DNA of 34,315 nucleotides from Candidatus Thorarchaeota archaeon. Lineage in GTDB: Archaea > Asgardarchaeota > Thorarchaeia > Thorarchaeales > Thorarchaeaceae. Position 1 is the stretch's first letter; each line of letters begins with the position of its first letter. Under the pieces are notes generated by a model. That model was not told the DNA's origin. It searched no databases and saw only the letters and a program-made list of their open reading frames with translations. The DNA lies in the NCBI GenBank assembly GCA_016841005.1, contig JAEORG010000259.1, positions 1 through 34,315 of the forward strand, written 5' to 3'. A program made the translations under genes and the position numbers. Below, piece after piece: positions 1 to 7,829 of the stretch.

Positions 1-1898
1 CCCTTGGTGTTGGGTCGACCGTCTAGAATGTCAAAGTAGGCATTGAAGACATCCTTTGCAATATCATCTGCATAATCGTCATCATTACCATACTTGGGTG
101 TTTTATTTACTAAGACCTGTTTCATAACCTCATTATCCTTGAAGTTGGTCTTGATTCCCTCTATCAACTCCTCCATTGTGTACTTCTTCTTGTCAAAGAC
201 ATGGTATTTGATAGCAGTTAGGGAGTCAGTGATAGTACCCATTCCAACACCTTGAATGTAGGTGCTATTGTAGCGAGACCCTCCTCTATGGTAGTCCTTT
301 GCCTTCTTGATACAGTCGTCCATGAGGACTGACATGAATGGTGAGGGCATATATTCTGCATAGAGCCGCTCGATGATATTGTTTCCTCGAATCTTAAGGT
401 CCACGAAGTACTTGAGCTGATTTCTGTATGCATCGAATAGCTCCTTGTATGACTTGAATTCTATCGGAATGCCAGTTTCAGGACCTACTTGCACTCCAGT
501 CTTTGGATCTTTGCCATTATTAAGAGCAATTTCTAGTATCTTTGGCCAGTTGAGATATCCAGTAAGGATGACTGACTCTTTTCCGAAAGCTCCAATGGTC
601 ACACAACCACTCGGCCCGCCATTTCGGGCATCCTCAAGTGACTTTCCAGCCCTAAGGAATTCCTCGATTATAACGTCGGTGTTGAACAAAGAAGGTTGGC
701 CAAATCCTTCTTTCACAACATCTATTGCCTTCAGTAGGAATGAATCAGGATTTTCATTGCTGAGCTGGATGCATACACTTGGCATTATGATCTTCATCTC
801 TTTGCATACATCCAGAATGAGATATGATAGATCGACTACAGCATCCTTTCCGTCTGTTGTGACCCCTCCAGTGTTGAAAAGTGAGAAATCCTGATAGGTG
901 CCACTTGCTTCTTCAGTGACTCCTACCTTAGGTGGTGCTGGCTGATTGTGCACCTTCACCCAGAAACACTGTAGGAGTTCCTCAGCAAATTCCCTTGTTA
1001 ACGTGCCATCCTCAAGTCCTTTCTCGAAGAATGGTTGAAGGTGTTGGTCCAATCTTCCTGGATTGAAGGAGTCCCAAACGTTCAGCTCGGTAATGACTCC
1101 CAAGTGAACAAACCAGTATGCCTGTATCGCTTCCCAGAAGTCACGTGGAGCGTGAGCAGGAACATGCGCGCAGACTTCTGCAATCTTCTCAAGTTCCTTT
1201 TTTCTCACTGAGTTGGTTTCATCCTCAGCAAGTTCTCTAGCCTTGTCTGCATGACGCTCTGCAAAGGTGATGACCGCCTCAGCGGCAATAGCCATGGCCT
1301 TTAGGTCCTGTTCTTTATCATATGCTTCTAGGTCATTGAAAAAGTCGAGGCTCTCGATTCGCTTTTCAATATCATTTATGAAGTCACGTAAGCCTCTGTG
1401 GTAGATTTTGTCGTCTAAAATGGCATGTCCAGGCGCACGTTGTTCCATGAACTCCGTGAATACTCCAGCATTAAAGGCAGCCATCCACTCATCTGACATC
1501 GCAGCAAAGACCCTCTCTCGCATAGTCTTACCACGCCAAAATGGAATGATGTCTTCTTGATAGACTTCCTTAGAATCTTCATCTACATCGAAACGTGACC
1601 TGACACGATTGTTGACTATCTCCAAATCTGATATTGAGTGACAGCAGAGTTCTGGGTAAGTGGGAGTTGCTCGTGGTGCAGGTCCACGTTCTCCAACTAT
1701 CAATTCGTCTTCACCGATGTAGACCTCTTTGTTCTCCATGAGAAACTTGAGTGAAAGTGCACGGGTAACAGGTGTTGACTTGGCATCAGCTATGCCATTT
1801 TGATAGAAATCTGTGAGAAGTTCAGCCCTCTCGGTAGAGATGTAAGGTATAGTGTCTACACTTTGCTGTCTTAGACGCTTTACTCTCTCGGAGAGCAT
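1..1898 (-). CDS. Glycyl radical enzyme, HypD-like (4-hydroxyproline dehydratase type), C-terminus cut off
   Basis: The frame is open from an ATG at 1898 to the window edge, giving 632 residues; the family is about 790 long, so the C-terminal part with the radical glycine lies outside. HypD uses a glycyl radical and a thiyl radical to dehydrate trans-4-hydroxy-L-proline. The match to HypD, from memory of that family, runs along the whole visible length: TYPELCCHS near residue 79, MEQRAPGH, AYWFVHLGVITELNVWD, the active-site pair D337-F338 in TYQDFSLFNTGG, and KTPKYGNDDDYAD near the end. The thiyl cysteine C432 is present in GPSGCVTIGAFGKE. The general-base glutamate two residues after it in characterised eliminases is Thr434, so the substrate may differ. 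An AGGATGA ribosome site lies about 8 nt before the ATG. The radical-SAM activase is not in the window. The GRE family is certain; the exact reaction is not. Confidence 0.93.
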   Translation of the reverse strand, partial: MLSERVKRLRQQSVDTIPYISTERAELLTDFYQNGIADAKSTPVTRALSLKFLMENKEVYIGEDELIVGERGPAPRATPTYPELCCHSISDLEIVNNRVRSRFDVDEDSKEVYQEDIIPFWRGKTMRERVFAAMSDEWMAAFNAGVFTEFMEQRAPGHAILDDKIYHRGLRDFINDIEKRIESLDFFNDLEAYDKEQDLKAMAIAAEAVITFAERHADKARELAEDETNSVRKKELEKIAEVCAHVPAHAPRDFWEAIQAYWFVHLGVITELNVWDSFNPGRLDQHLQPFFEKGLEDGTLTREFAEELLQCFWVKVHNQPAPPKVGVTEEASGTYQDFSLFNTGGVTTDGKDAVVDLSYLILDVCKEMKIIMPSVCIQLSNENPDSFLLKAIDVVKEGFGQPSLFNTDVIIEEFLRAGKSLEDARNGGPSGCVTIGAFGKESVILTGYLNWPKILEIALNNGKDPKTGVQVGPETGIPIEFKSYKELFDAYRNQLKYFVDLKIRGNNIIERLYAEYMPSPFMSVLMDDCIKKAKDYHRGGSRYNSTYIQGVGMGTITDSLTAIKYHVFDKKKYTMEELIEGIKTNFKDNEVMKQVLVNKTPKYGNDDDYADDIAKDVFNAYFDILDGRPNTK

Positions 1899-2042
1899 GA
1901 TTTAGTTCATCCTTCTGAGTTCATCGTCTAACAAGGACGAATGAGATGGTGAGAACGTAATTCGTATTCTTATCACTCTTTAGCTGGATTACGTTTATCG
2001 GATATCTTAATCATGAAGGACAACACATTCTTCTACAGAACA

Positions 2043-2858
2043 ATGCCAGAACTCCCAGATGTATACATACTTGCAAAGAGCATGAATGAGGCTCTCATTT
2101 CACGTCCCATAGTGAATGTAGTAGTGAACCAGCCAAAATGTATGAATATGACACCAAGAAAATTTAGGAATAGGGTTAAGGACACTACCTTTGAGTCAAT
2201 ATTCCAGCGAGGTAAGTGGATAATTGCTAATATGGATAGTAACTGGAGTATCGCCTTCAATCTAGGAATGGGTGGAGAGATACGACTTTTTGGACCGGAA
2301 AAGGAACCTGATTCAAAGGTCCATAGAGTTGTTCTAAATCTTGACAAAGGAGATTGGCTGGGAATTAACCACTGGTGGTTTGGTCATGTACATCTTGTTC
2401 CAAAAGGGAAATTTTCATCTCATCCACAATTATCAAAACTTGGACCAGAACCACTTGATGCTTCATTTACTGTGAGTAAACTAAAATCAATGTTAGAAAA
2501 GAAACGAGGCCGGATTAAGTCCTACCTACTGGATCAATCATTTATTGCTGGTATTGGTAATGTGTATGTACAGGATATTCTCTGGTTTGCACGACTCCAC
2601 CCCAATCGACAAACAAATACTCTGTTAGATAGTGAGATTGAGAAACTGCACTGGTCTATCCAACATGTCCTCATGGAAGGAATAAGATACAAGGGAGGCC
2701 CAAGTGAAAAGGACATCTGGGGAAATGAAGGGACATATATCAAACATAGGAAGATTGGTTACAGAACAGGCGAACCGTGCCCGGAGTGCCATTCTATAAT
2801 TGAGGAACTCAGAGTTGGCTCAACTACAAGCTATATCTGTCCTAAATGCCAGATATAA
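2043..2858 (+). CDS. Fpg/Nei-family DNA glycosylase/AP lyase
   Basis: Base-excision repair enzyme that removes oxidised purines such as 8-oxoG and formamidopyrimidines, then cuts the abasic site. The start is the ATG of MPELPDV, because Met removal must expose the catalytic Pro2; an upstream in-frame ATG at 2013 would block this. Visible are Pro2-Glu3, the beta-hairpin lysine K58 in QRGKW, the H2TH region with GIGNVYVQ (N173) and a C-terminal zinc finger with C246, C249, C266 and C269. The 271-residue length is typical. Two departures: the second conserved Glu of PELPE is Asp6, and the zinc-finger arginine five residues before the third Cys of E. coli Fpg is Thr261, so specificity could be altered. 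No clear ribosome site precedes the ATG. This family is mainly bacterial, so acquisition by transfer is plausible. It heads a run with a cupin and a second glycosylase-like gene. Confidence 0.93.
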   Translation: MPELPDVYILAKSMNEALISRPIVNVVVNQPKCMNMTPRKFRNRVKDTTFESIFQRGKWIIANMDSNWSIAFNLGMGGEIRLFGPEKEPDSKVHRVVLNLDKGDWLGINHWWFGHVHLVPKGKFSSHPQLSKLGPEPLDASFTVSKLKSMLEKKRGRIKSYLLDQSFIAGIGNVYVQDILWFARLHPNRQTNTLLDSEIEKLHWSIQHVLMEGIRYKGGPSEKDIWGNEGTYIKHRKIGYRTGEPCPECHSIIEELRVGSTTSYICPKCQI

Positions 2859-2886
2859 TTGAAGCATCAGAGGATTGGTGGATAAT

Positions 2887-3258
2887 ATGATTATTAGGAG
2901 ATTTGATGAGCAAGAGGAGATTGTAGCGCTAGATGGCACGCGAGTAAGAGAATTCCTCAATCCAAGCCATGACAAAACTCAGTTTCATTTAACATATAGC
3001 CTAGCTCACGCATCAATCGCACCAGGAGAATGGTCTCTACCACATCGCTTCTTTGAGGCATCAGAGGTATACTATATCCTTCGTGGAAGAGGAATCATGC
3101 ATATTGATGAAGAAACAGCAGAGGTTGGTCCTGGTGATACCATTTACATACCCCCATTGGGAGTTCAATCAATTGAAAACATTGGAGAAGAGAATCTAGA
3201 CTTTCTCTGTATCGTAGACCCTGCGTGGCAACCAGATGCAGAAGAATTAGTCGAATAG
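2887..3258 (+). CDS. Single-domain cupin protein
   Basis: A small cupin-2 barrel of 123 residues. Cupin motif 1 is in PGEWSLPHRFFEASEVYYILRG: the first His and the Glu are present, but the second His of HxH is Phe. Motif 2 is in PGDTIYIPPLGVQSIEN, where Gln replaces the usual His. The ending FLCIVDPAWQPDAEE resembles a recurrent family of short archaeal and bacterial cupins with unknown substrate. The metal set is therefore likely H/E/Q rather than H/H/E/H. ATG 2887 is preferred over an in-frame TTG at 2875 because GGTGG ends six bases upstream. It lies 28 bases after the Fpg gene and probably shares its transcript. The function cannot be stated beyond small-molecule or metal binding. Confidence 0.85.
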   Translation: MIIRRFDEQEEIVALDGTRVREFLNPSHDKTQFHLTYSLAHASIAPGEWSLPHRFFEASEVYYILRGRGIMHIDEETAEVGPGDTIYIPPLGVQSIENIGEENLDFLCIVDPAWQPDAEELVE

Positions 3259-3312
3259 ACTTCCACGGAATTAAATAGAACCTTGAACTATACATCTCTG
3301 AAGGTGGAGAGA

Positions 3313-4152
3313 TTGCGAGATACAATGATACTTCGTGTTTCTAAATTCGCAAGACTCTATCGTGCTGACTGCTTACAAGATATGAATCTCAATCTCAACA
3401 GAGTTCAGTCACATTGGTTTGAGGCATTCAAATTCTTGTCATCAAAGATGCTTGCACAGGGACGCCCTGATAAAACAACCAAAAAGATTCGTCAGATGGT
3501 AGAAAATACAGTGACTGAGCATCTTGACTGTTCAACTTCTGATGGAATAGTAAATGCAGAACCAAAACAAATCGCAGATGCCAAGGAAACTTTTCGAAAT
3601 ATGAGAGTTAAGGGATTATCATACAAAAGACAAAATGATATTGACCTGCTCTTCGGTGCGGATATTAGATCGCGGAGTTACAACACTCAGGGTCTCTTGC
3701 GATATATTGCATCTCTTCCCAAGGGAAATATCGTAGTGCATTCTATTGATGAGATAAGTAGAGGACGATTGATACCACATTACAGAAAATTAACATCATT
3801 TTATGGTGTGGGTCCAATAGCTGTGGCAACCTACCTGAGAGATTTGATTGATCTGTATTTTAATCAACTTGGCAAGAATGTGACTACAATTCAAGAACAT
3901 GCCCACATTCAACCCGTGGATGCTTGCGTAAAACGAGTTGCAACTGAGGTTGGAATAGAATTCGATTATGAAACTCCCATTGCACAAGGTCAGAAAATAG
4001 TGGAGGCATGTACAGTGGTCGGGAATTCTAATAGGTTTCCTATTGATTTTAGCCAGGGTGCATCTTGGATATGTACGAATGCGTTCGAGGCGGCACTTCG
4101 TTTACTTGATGATAAGGGTTTAGAGGATGACCTTGCCAAGAAATTCGAATAG
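3313..4152 (+). CDS. HhH-GPD superfamily DNA glycosylase-like protein
   Basis: A divergent relative of the endonuclease III/OGG/AlkA fold. Counting from 3313, the helix-hairpin-helix is LTSFYGVGPIAVATYLRDL (GVG at 165-167), followed by PVDACVKRVATEVG with the expected catalytic Asp at about residue 203. There is no lysine after the hairpin as in bifunctional enzymes, which suggests a monofunctional glycosylase, and there is no C-terminal iron-sulfur Cys cluster. The N-terminal hundred residues match nothing I recognise. GGTGG at 3303-3307 sits five bases before a TTG at 3313; other candidate starts are TTG 3283 and ATG 3325. It follows the cupin by 54 bases, which puts two base-repair genes in one probable operon. 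The substrate is unknown; assignment rests on the GVG and PVDxxVxRV motifs. Confidence 0.7.
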   Translation: MRDTMILRVSKFARLYRADCLQDMNLNLNRVQSHWFEAFKFLSSKMLAQGRPDKTTKKIRQMVENTVTEHLDCSTSDGIVNAEPKQIADAKETFRNMRVKGLSYKRQNDIDLLFGADIRSRSYNTQGLLRYIASLPKGNIVVHSIDEISRGRLIPHYRKLTSFYGVGPIAVATYLRDLIDLYFNQLGKNVTTIQEHAHIQPVDACVKRVATEVGIEFDYETPIAQGQKIVEACTVVGNSNRFPIDFSQGASWICTNAFEAALRLLDDKGLEDDLAKKFE

Positions 4153-4206
4153 ACACATTCAAAGGGGCTGGATTATTTTGTTTGATTGAATTGTTGTGTG
4201 GTATAT

Positions 4207-5112
4207 ATGGTCCAGATAATTTCAAGCAGATTAAGAGAAGTATACATCTTGGTGTTTTTGGTTGGTCTTATCCCATTGCTCATTCTTCTATCTCAGAGTA
4301 GTTGGGATTTCACTCTACTTCTAAATTCATCCATTATGTTAGGATTGTTCACAATTTCTGGAGTAACTATGAAGTTCTTGAGCGGTATAGGTATAATGCT
4401 CACGTATGCATCGTTCTGTACTATAATATTCAAATTATCATCAGATGCGATGAAAGGAAGCAAAGGCAGAGCTAAAACAGTCAAAATATTCCTCCTGCTA
4501 CCACTAATTGGAATCGGTGTCTATGGTGGATATCGATTGTTTACTGCTATACTCTTCAGTGAGTCCCTTGGATTCTTAGAGATTCTAATTTCCCTCTATG
4601 GAGTTTGGTCATTAGTAGTCACAATCTATATTCTACCTGCTGTTAGAGGACATTATCAGCCTGATTACAAGGAATCTACAACTGACAAAATTCGTAAGAA
4701 GGTAGACAGCTTTGGCTATTCACTCTGGAGGGGATATCAGACCAAAGTTGCAAAGGATTATGGAAAAGCATATGCCAAGGAGTTTGAAAGATATGCATCT
4801 CAACTCGACAAGATACGCGCGCAGCTTAGTGGAATACTTCTTCTTCCTCTATGCCTCACTTTGTGCGTATTCCCACCATTGGCATTGGTTTTGTTTCTTG
4901 TCTGGATTCGATTATTTTCTCTTGAAAAAAGACCATTGTTGACCTATGAGAGAGGCGTTTTGATATTCGCTGTTCTTCTCGTTCTTATCCTCAGCACGTT
5001 CATCTTTCTTACAATAGACCTCTCAATGTCGTTATTGTATCTCGATGTTGCTTATGGGGTTGGTATCATCGTGAGTATCTTAATTCTTGCAGTGGTTGTT
5101 ATGCGATCCTGA
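4207..5112 (+). CDS. Polytopic membrane protein of unknown function
   Basis: I do not recognise the family. The sequence has about eight hydrophobic helices: one near the N-terminus (EVYILVFLVGLIPLLILL), two more by residue 80, a pair around 90-145, then a charged amphipathic stretch of about 60 residues (KIRKKVDSFGYSLW onward, rich in Lys, Tyr and Arg), then three C-terminal helices. The charged middle part is probably cytoplasmic. ATG 4207 is used as the start; an in-frame TTG at 4186 would add seven residues (MNCCVVY). It follows the glycosylase-like gene by about 54 bases in the same direction and may be the last gene of that unit. There are no catalytic motifs and no transporter signature I can name. 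Confidence 0.7.
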   Translation: MVQIISSRLREVYILVFLVGLIPLLILLSQSSWDFTLLLNSSIMLGLFTISGVTMKFLSGIGIMLTYASFCTIIFKLSSDAMKGSKGRAKTVKIFLLLPLIGIGVYGGYRLFTAILFSESLGFLEILISLYGVWSLVVTIYILPAVRGHYQPDYKESTTDKIRKKVDSFGYSLWRGYQTKVAKDYGKAYAKEFERYASQLDKIRAQLSGILLLPLCLTLCVFPPLALVLFLVWIRLFSLEKRPLLTYERGVLIFAVLLVLILSTFIFLTIDLSMSLLYLDVAYGVGIIVSILILAVVVMRS

Positions 5113-5130
5113 TAGACTCAAGATGAATCA

Positions 5131-5634
5131 CTAAGACAAGCTGAAACTCTCTGCAAGTTGCTTGTGAACCGGGTGTTCAAGTACAGATTTCAACCTGAGT
5201 CGTCTTGCTCCAACATAGATTGAGAACAATAGAACTAACCCATAGGGTCCCCCATCAGGAGATGGTATTAGGACGGCACAACGTCTTTTCTTGGTAGCAG
5301 ACCTTGATGTCGTAAACTCACGCGAGATTCGATTGACTCCTGCAATCGCCACAGTCCCCTTTTTTCGAAGTCGTAATGGAATATGCTTGGAGGCGTAAAA
5401 TCGTCGCTGAATGATTTTCTTGAGTGTTACCTGGTCATGTGTATAGCTATGATACCCCCATACCTCGAATGATAGAGACTGACCAGGTTCTCGCGAGAGT
5501 CTCAAATAACACCCTCGTTGAGGAAACTTAGTCATCTCCATTGCAGTACCTGATCGGTCGACCTTGAAAGCAATCGGAGGAATGTCCTTGTCCATTGTTT
5601 CAGATAGTGTTGATTGAATTAGACCTGCATCCAT
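5131..5634 (-). CDS. Hypothetical basic protein
   Basis: I do not recognise this 167-residue protein. It is rich in Arg and Lys, has no obvious membrane segment apart from a short hydrophobic stretch (GLVLLFSIYVGARRL), and has only two cysteines. The start ATG at 5634 is well supported: GGAGGTGG lies just upstream, inside the last codons of a 45-residue ORF that stops three bases before this ATG, so translation is probably coupled. It ends 18 bases from the convergent membrane-protein gene. A nucleic-acid-binding role would fit the charge but is only a guess. Confidence 0.6.
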   Translation of the reverse strand: MDAGLIQSTLSETMDKDIPPIAFKVDRSGTAMEMTKFPQRGCYLRLSREPGQSLSFEVWGYHSYTHDQVTLKKIIQRRFYASKHIPLRLRKKGTVAIAGVNRISREFTTSRSATKKRRCAVLIPSPDGGPYGLVLLFSIYVGARRLRLKSVLEHPVHKQLAESFSLS

Positions 5635-5637
5635 ACA

Positions 5638-5775
5638 CTATCCACCTCCATGCTTCTTGTTCTCAGGGTATTCAATCCGATCAGCAGTCATTCTAGCAAT
5701 GATTGCCATTCTTCTCTCTTCTTCAGGCCATTCAATAATTGGTGTCCTTTCTCTAACATTTATCCTCTTTTTCAT
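5638..5775 (-). CDS. Small 45-residue protein, coupled upstream of the basic protein
   Basis: A short frame reads MKKRINVRERTPIIEWP and continues with a charged helix-like stretch (EEERRMAIIARMTADRIEYP) to a GGG C-terminus. Its last codons form GGAGGTGGATAG, which doubles as the ribosome-binding site of the next gene; the stop is three bases before the next ATG. That arrangement is typical of a translated, coupled small gene. Upstream there is only a weak GTGAT motif. No family is recognised. Confidence 0.5.
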   Translation of the reverse strand: MKKRINVRERTPIIEWPEEERRMAIIARMTADRIEYPENKKHGGG

Positions 5776-5871
5776 TATATCACGATCTTTGTAGCATAAG
5801 ACCCTCTCTTCGTGTGCAAGAGTTTCTTATACTGGCACATCTGGGAAAAGTCTAGTGAAGTCTACACGAAA

Positions 5872-5909
5872 TTGGCAATGATGATCTAATATTTGTCATA
5901 CTTGGCAAT
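5872..5909. promoter_or_regulatory. Paired TTGGCAAT direct repeats in a 409-base gene-free stretch
   Basis: The gap 5776-6184 holds no supportable gene. It is AT-rich, with several A/T runs. The only structure I see is two exact TTGGCAAT copies at 5872-5879 and 5902-5909, exactly 30 bases apart (about three helical turns). They lie roughly 100 bases upstream of the minus-strand small ORF and could be paired protein-binding sites. This is weak evidence. Confidence 0.25.
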
Positions 5910-6184
5910 TCCCAACATGCGTTTTCTTTTGCTAAAAAGAAATTAGGAAATCTGTTGTTATGAATGTTTTGTCATATTTCCTCTTTTTAAAGAAAAATCT
6001 ATCATTTGCGCATTTCATCTTAGAAACGATGTCGTAAGATGTTATTTGGCTACATAATATTGTAGAGAATCATGAAAGGACTGGTCTAATGTGATTTAGC
6101 GAATTATGTTCAGTAAAAAGAAGTATAGAAAGAGTGAATTTAGAAATTTCACTCATCTATCTTATCAGAGTATTTGAGATTCTA

Positions 6185-6850
6185 TTATTTCAAGGACAAT
6201 CGGTTTGCTACCTCAATTACTCCAAGAGTATTTCGAGTTATCTCAAGTGCTGCATCACGAGCAATTGGGCTTCGAACATCACCTGAGAGAGTGACTTTTC
6301 CTTTTTCAACTCGAACATCTAGGTTCTCGATATCCACTGCTATGCTACGATCTATTGCATTTGTAATGTCCTCAGCAATTTTCTCATCCAGGATGGTCTT
6401 TGTGGGTACAATAGAAATTTTGTTGTCAATCTGTAATACCCCTTTTGTATCAGATGCGATTTGCTCCATTCGGAATTTCTTCCAATATGCATCAACATGA
6501 CCTTGAAGTGTAACATTTCCATTCTTTACGGATACTTCGATGTCTGACCCTGACATGCTACTTCTCCAATCGAGCTGAATCAATATCCTCTTTTTTATCT
6601 CTGAATCGGTCGGAGCCTTGATGGCTGATGGATATCTTACAAACAGCTTGTTTTCAACGCCCATGACCTTTGGAATACTCCACGTGTCAAAGAGCGCTAC
6701 TTCACTTTCTTTGAATGTAGGAACTGCTCCTGATAGTCTCACTTTTTGATTATTAACTTCGACTTTGATTTTCGATGAGTCTAAACGACTATCCCAGTAT
6801 AAGTGATCAATAATTTGTTTCTTAATTGTTTCATCTACGTTTCTATTCAT
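6185..6850 (-). CDS. Triple BON-domain protein
   Basis: This 221-residue protein is made of three consecutive BON modules (roughly 5-72, 80-147 and 152-221), each with the pattern of a short helix, VEVxNQKVRLSGxV, a second helix and a closing GVxxVxNxL strand. BON domains bind membranes or other ligands; with no signal peptide this one is probably cytoplasmic. It is a paralog of the protein encoded at 8297-9022: both have xxDxLYWDSRxD near the N-terminus, a conserved AxWKK-type helix in repeat two (DAYWKKFRM here, DSYWKKIKL there) and ISVVPxxK/ISIVPTK after it. A 13-bp palindrome about 50 bases upstream recurs upstream of the paralog's operon, suggesting shared control. Its cellular role is not known. 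Confidence 0.85.
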   Translation of the reverse strand: MNRNVDETIKKQIIDHLYWDSRLDSSKIKVEVNNQKVRLSGAVPTFKESEVALFDTWSIPKVMGVENKLFVRYPSAIKAPTDSEIKKRILIQLDWRSSMSGSDIEVSVKNGNVTLQGHVDAYWKKFRMEQIASDTKGVLQIDNKISIVPTKTILDEKIAEDITNAIDRSIAVDIENLDVRVEKGKVTLSGDVRSPIARDAALEITRNTLGVIEVANRLSLK

Positions 6851-6900
6851 ATCTATTTACTCGTTATAATTAATATAATATTCTTGATTTATAAATTTAA

Positions 6901-6913
6901 GGATATAATATCC
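6901..6913. promoter_or_regulatory. Palindrome GGATATAATATCC upstream of the BON gene
   Basis: A perfect 13-bp palindrome (GGATAT-A-ATATCC), 51 bases upstream of the minus-strand BON start. It may include the TATA element of that gene. A near-identical copy with one extra T occurs at 7574-7587 on the opposite strand. Confidence 0.5.
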
Positions 6914-6987
6914 AATTTTACTTAAATAAGTTATATAATACCCTTTTTATATGAAAAGAGTTATAATAGACCTTCTGACTGTTGGTA

Positions 6988-7497
6988 TCAAAGTCCAGTA
7001 TCAAACCCTGTTAGATAAGAGAGAAAATTCACCATTCTTGACCGATTCTGTGGATCCTTTGTCGATATCTCCAAAGTAGGAAGATTGGTCATCGTTTCGA
7101 TACGTGATTTTGGCAAGGAGGATTCCAAATCCTGTTTATTAGCTACAACAGCAAGTCTTGTATCTGGAAACAACCTCTTAAGATGCTGCAGTGCATATTT
7201 GATTTTGTTGACATCTTCCATTGTGCTATCAGAAACAATGAGTACATACCGCTGGAATGGTTTGCTTTCTTGAATAAATGATCTAGCGAAGATTTCCAGT
7301 TTTTCGGGATTAATACTTGATGTCTGAAACTCCCAGAAAATAATATCCGCTTTCTTAGTTTTCAGTGGTATTCTGATACCTGTGTTCTCTGCTTTCATAT
7401 CTAGTAGACGTATTAATTCAGTCTTCCCAACTAATGGTTCGCCAATAAGTGCCACTGCTATCTGTTTTGTTTCTTCCGTCAATCTTTGCAGACTCAT
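6988..7497 (-). CDS. Ras/Arf-like small GTPase with a degenerate G3 motif
   Basis: A 169-residue single-domain small GTPase. G1 (Walker A) is GEPLVGKT at 19-26, G4 is ANKQDL with N120-K-Q-D123, and G5 is EISTKD near 143-148. The usual G3 motif DxxGQ is absent: the equivalent strand reads DIIFWEFQTS, with no glycine or catalytic glutamine, so intrinsic GTP hydrolysis or switch II movement is probably unlike that of Ras or Arf. No CAAX-type or N-terminal lipidation motif is visible. Many small GTPases per genome is a known Asgard trait, and this gene is one reason for the placement. It is divergent from the small ORF-SSB-BON unit and is followed on its own strand by the other BON gene, so membrane-associated regulation is a reasonable inference but unproven. 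Confidence 0.8.
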   Translation of the reverse strand: MSLQRLTEETKQIAVALIGEPLVGKTELIRLLDMKAENTGIRIPLKTKKADIIFWEFQTSSINPEKLEIFARSFIQESKPFQRYVLIVSDSTMEDVNKIKYALQHLKRLFPDTRLAVVANKQDLESSLPKSRIETMTNLPTLEISTKDPQNRSRMVNFLSYLTGFDTGL

Positions 7498-7573
7498 ATT
7501 CCATACATTTTAGGGATTTATAAAGCCTTAAATTCAATTTAAGGTTCTATTAAAATCCAAATGTCATTTATAA

Positions 7574-7587
7574 GGAATATTATATCC
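7574..7587. promoter_or_regulatory. Second copy of the GGATATAATAT(T)CC motif between divergent genes
   Basis: On the minus strand this reads GGATATAATATTCC, matching the palindrome at 6901-6913 except for one inserted T. It sits between the GTPase gene (minus) and the SSB/BON unit (plus), just upstream of a plus-strand TATA element at 7594-7600. It could be a shared operator. Confidence 0.4.
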
Positions 7588-7593
7588 CCAAAC

Positions 7594-7643
7594 TTATATA
7601 GGTTCCTGAAAATTCAGTATGTGAAATGACGCCCTTGTGGGCG
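7594..7643 (+). promoter_or_regulatory. TATA promoter and leader hairpin of the SSB/BON unit
   Basis: TTATATA at 7594-7600 would place transcription start near 7620-7626. Immediately after that, 7630-7643 forms a perfect short hairpin (CGCCC, loop TTGT, GGGCG), so the mRNA would begin with a stem-loop. Placement of the start is inferred from archaeal TATA spacing. Confidence 0.4.
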
Positions 7644-7654
7644 ATTGGGATAAT

Positions 7655-7786
7655 ATGACAGATTCAGATAGTGTAGTGAATAATGAAGGAAATGAACCAA
7701 TCTATTGGCAGCATGTATCATATAGTTCCTATCTGAAAACATGGTCAGTAAAGTATACACCCAATCGTTTTAGAAAAGTCAAGTAG
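7655..7786 (+). CDS. Small 43-residue protein
   Basis: This short frame begins MTDSDSVVNNEGNEPIYWQH, continues with SYSSYLKTWSVKYTPNRF and ends in RKVK. It is placed directly behind a predicted promoter and leader hairpin and is preceded by GGGATAAT, similar to sequences before other starts here. The acidic N-terminus, aromatic middle and basic tail do not match a family I know. It would be the first gene of the SSB/BON transcript. Confidence 0.4.
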   Translation: MTDSDSVVNNEGNEPIYWQHVSYSSYLKTWSVKYTPNRFRKVK

Positions 7787-7829
7787 TAGTCGTTAATGTT
7801 GTAATTGGTTCAATGCATATGTGATTTGA

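Noticed and set aside
445..894. Plus-strand open frame of 149 codons
   Set aside because: It is opposite the HypD-like gene, has no family similarity and no ribosome site; it is a shadow of the real minus-strand frame.
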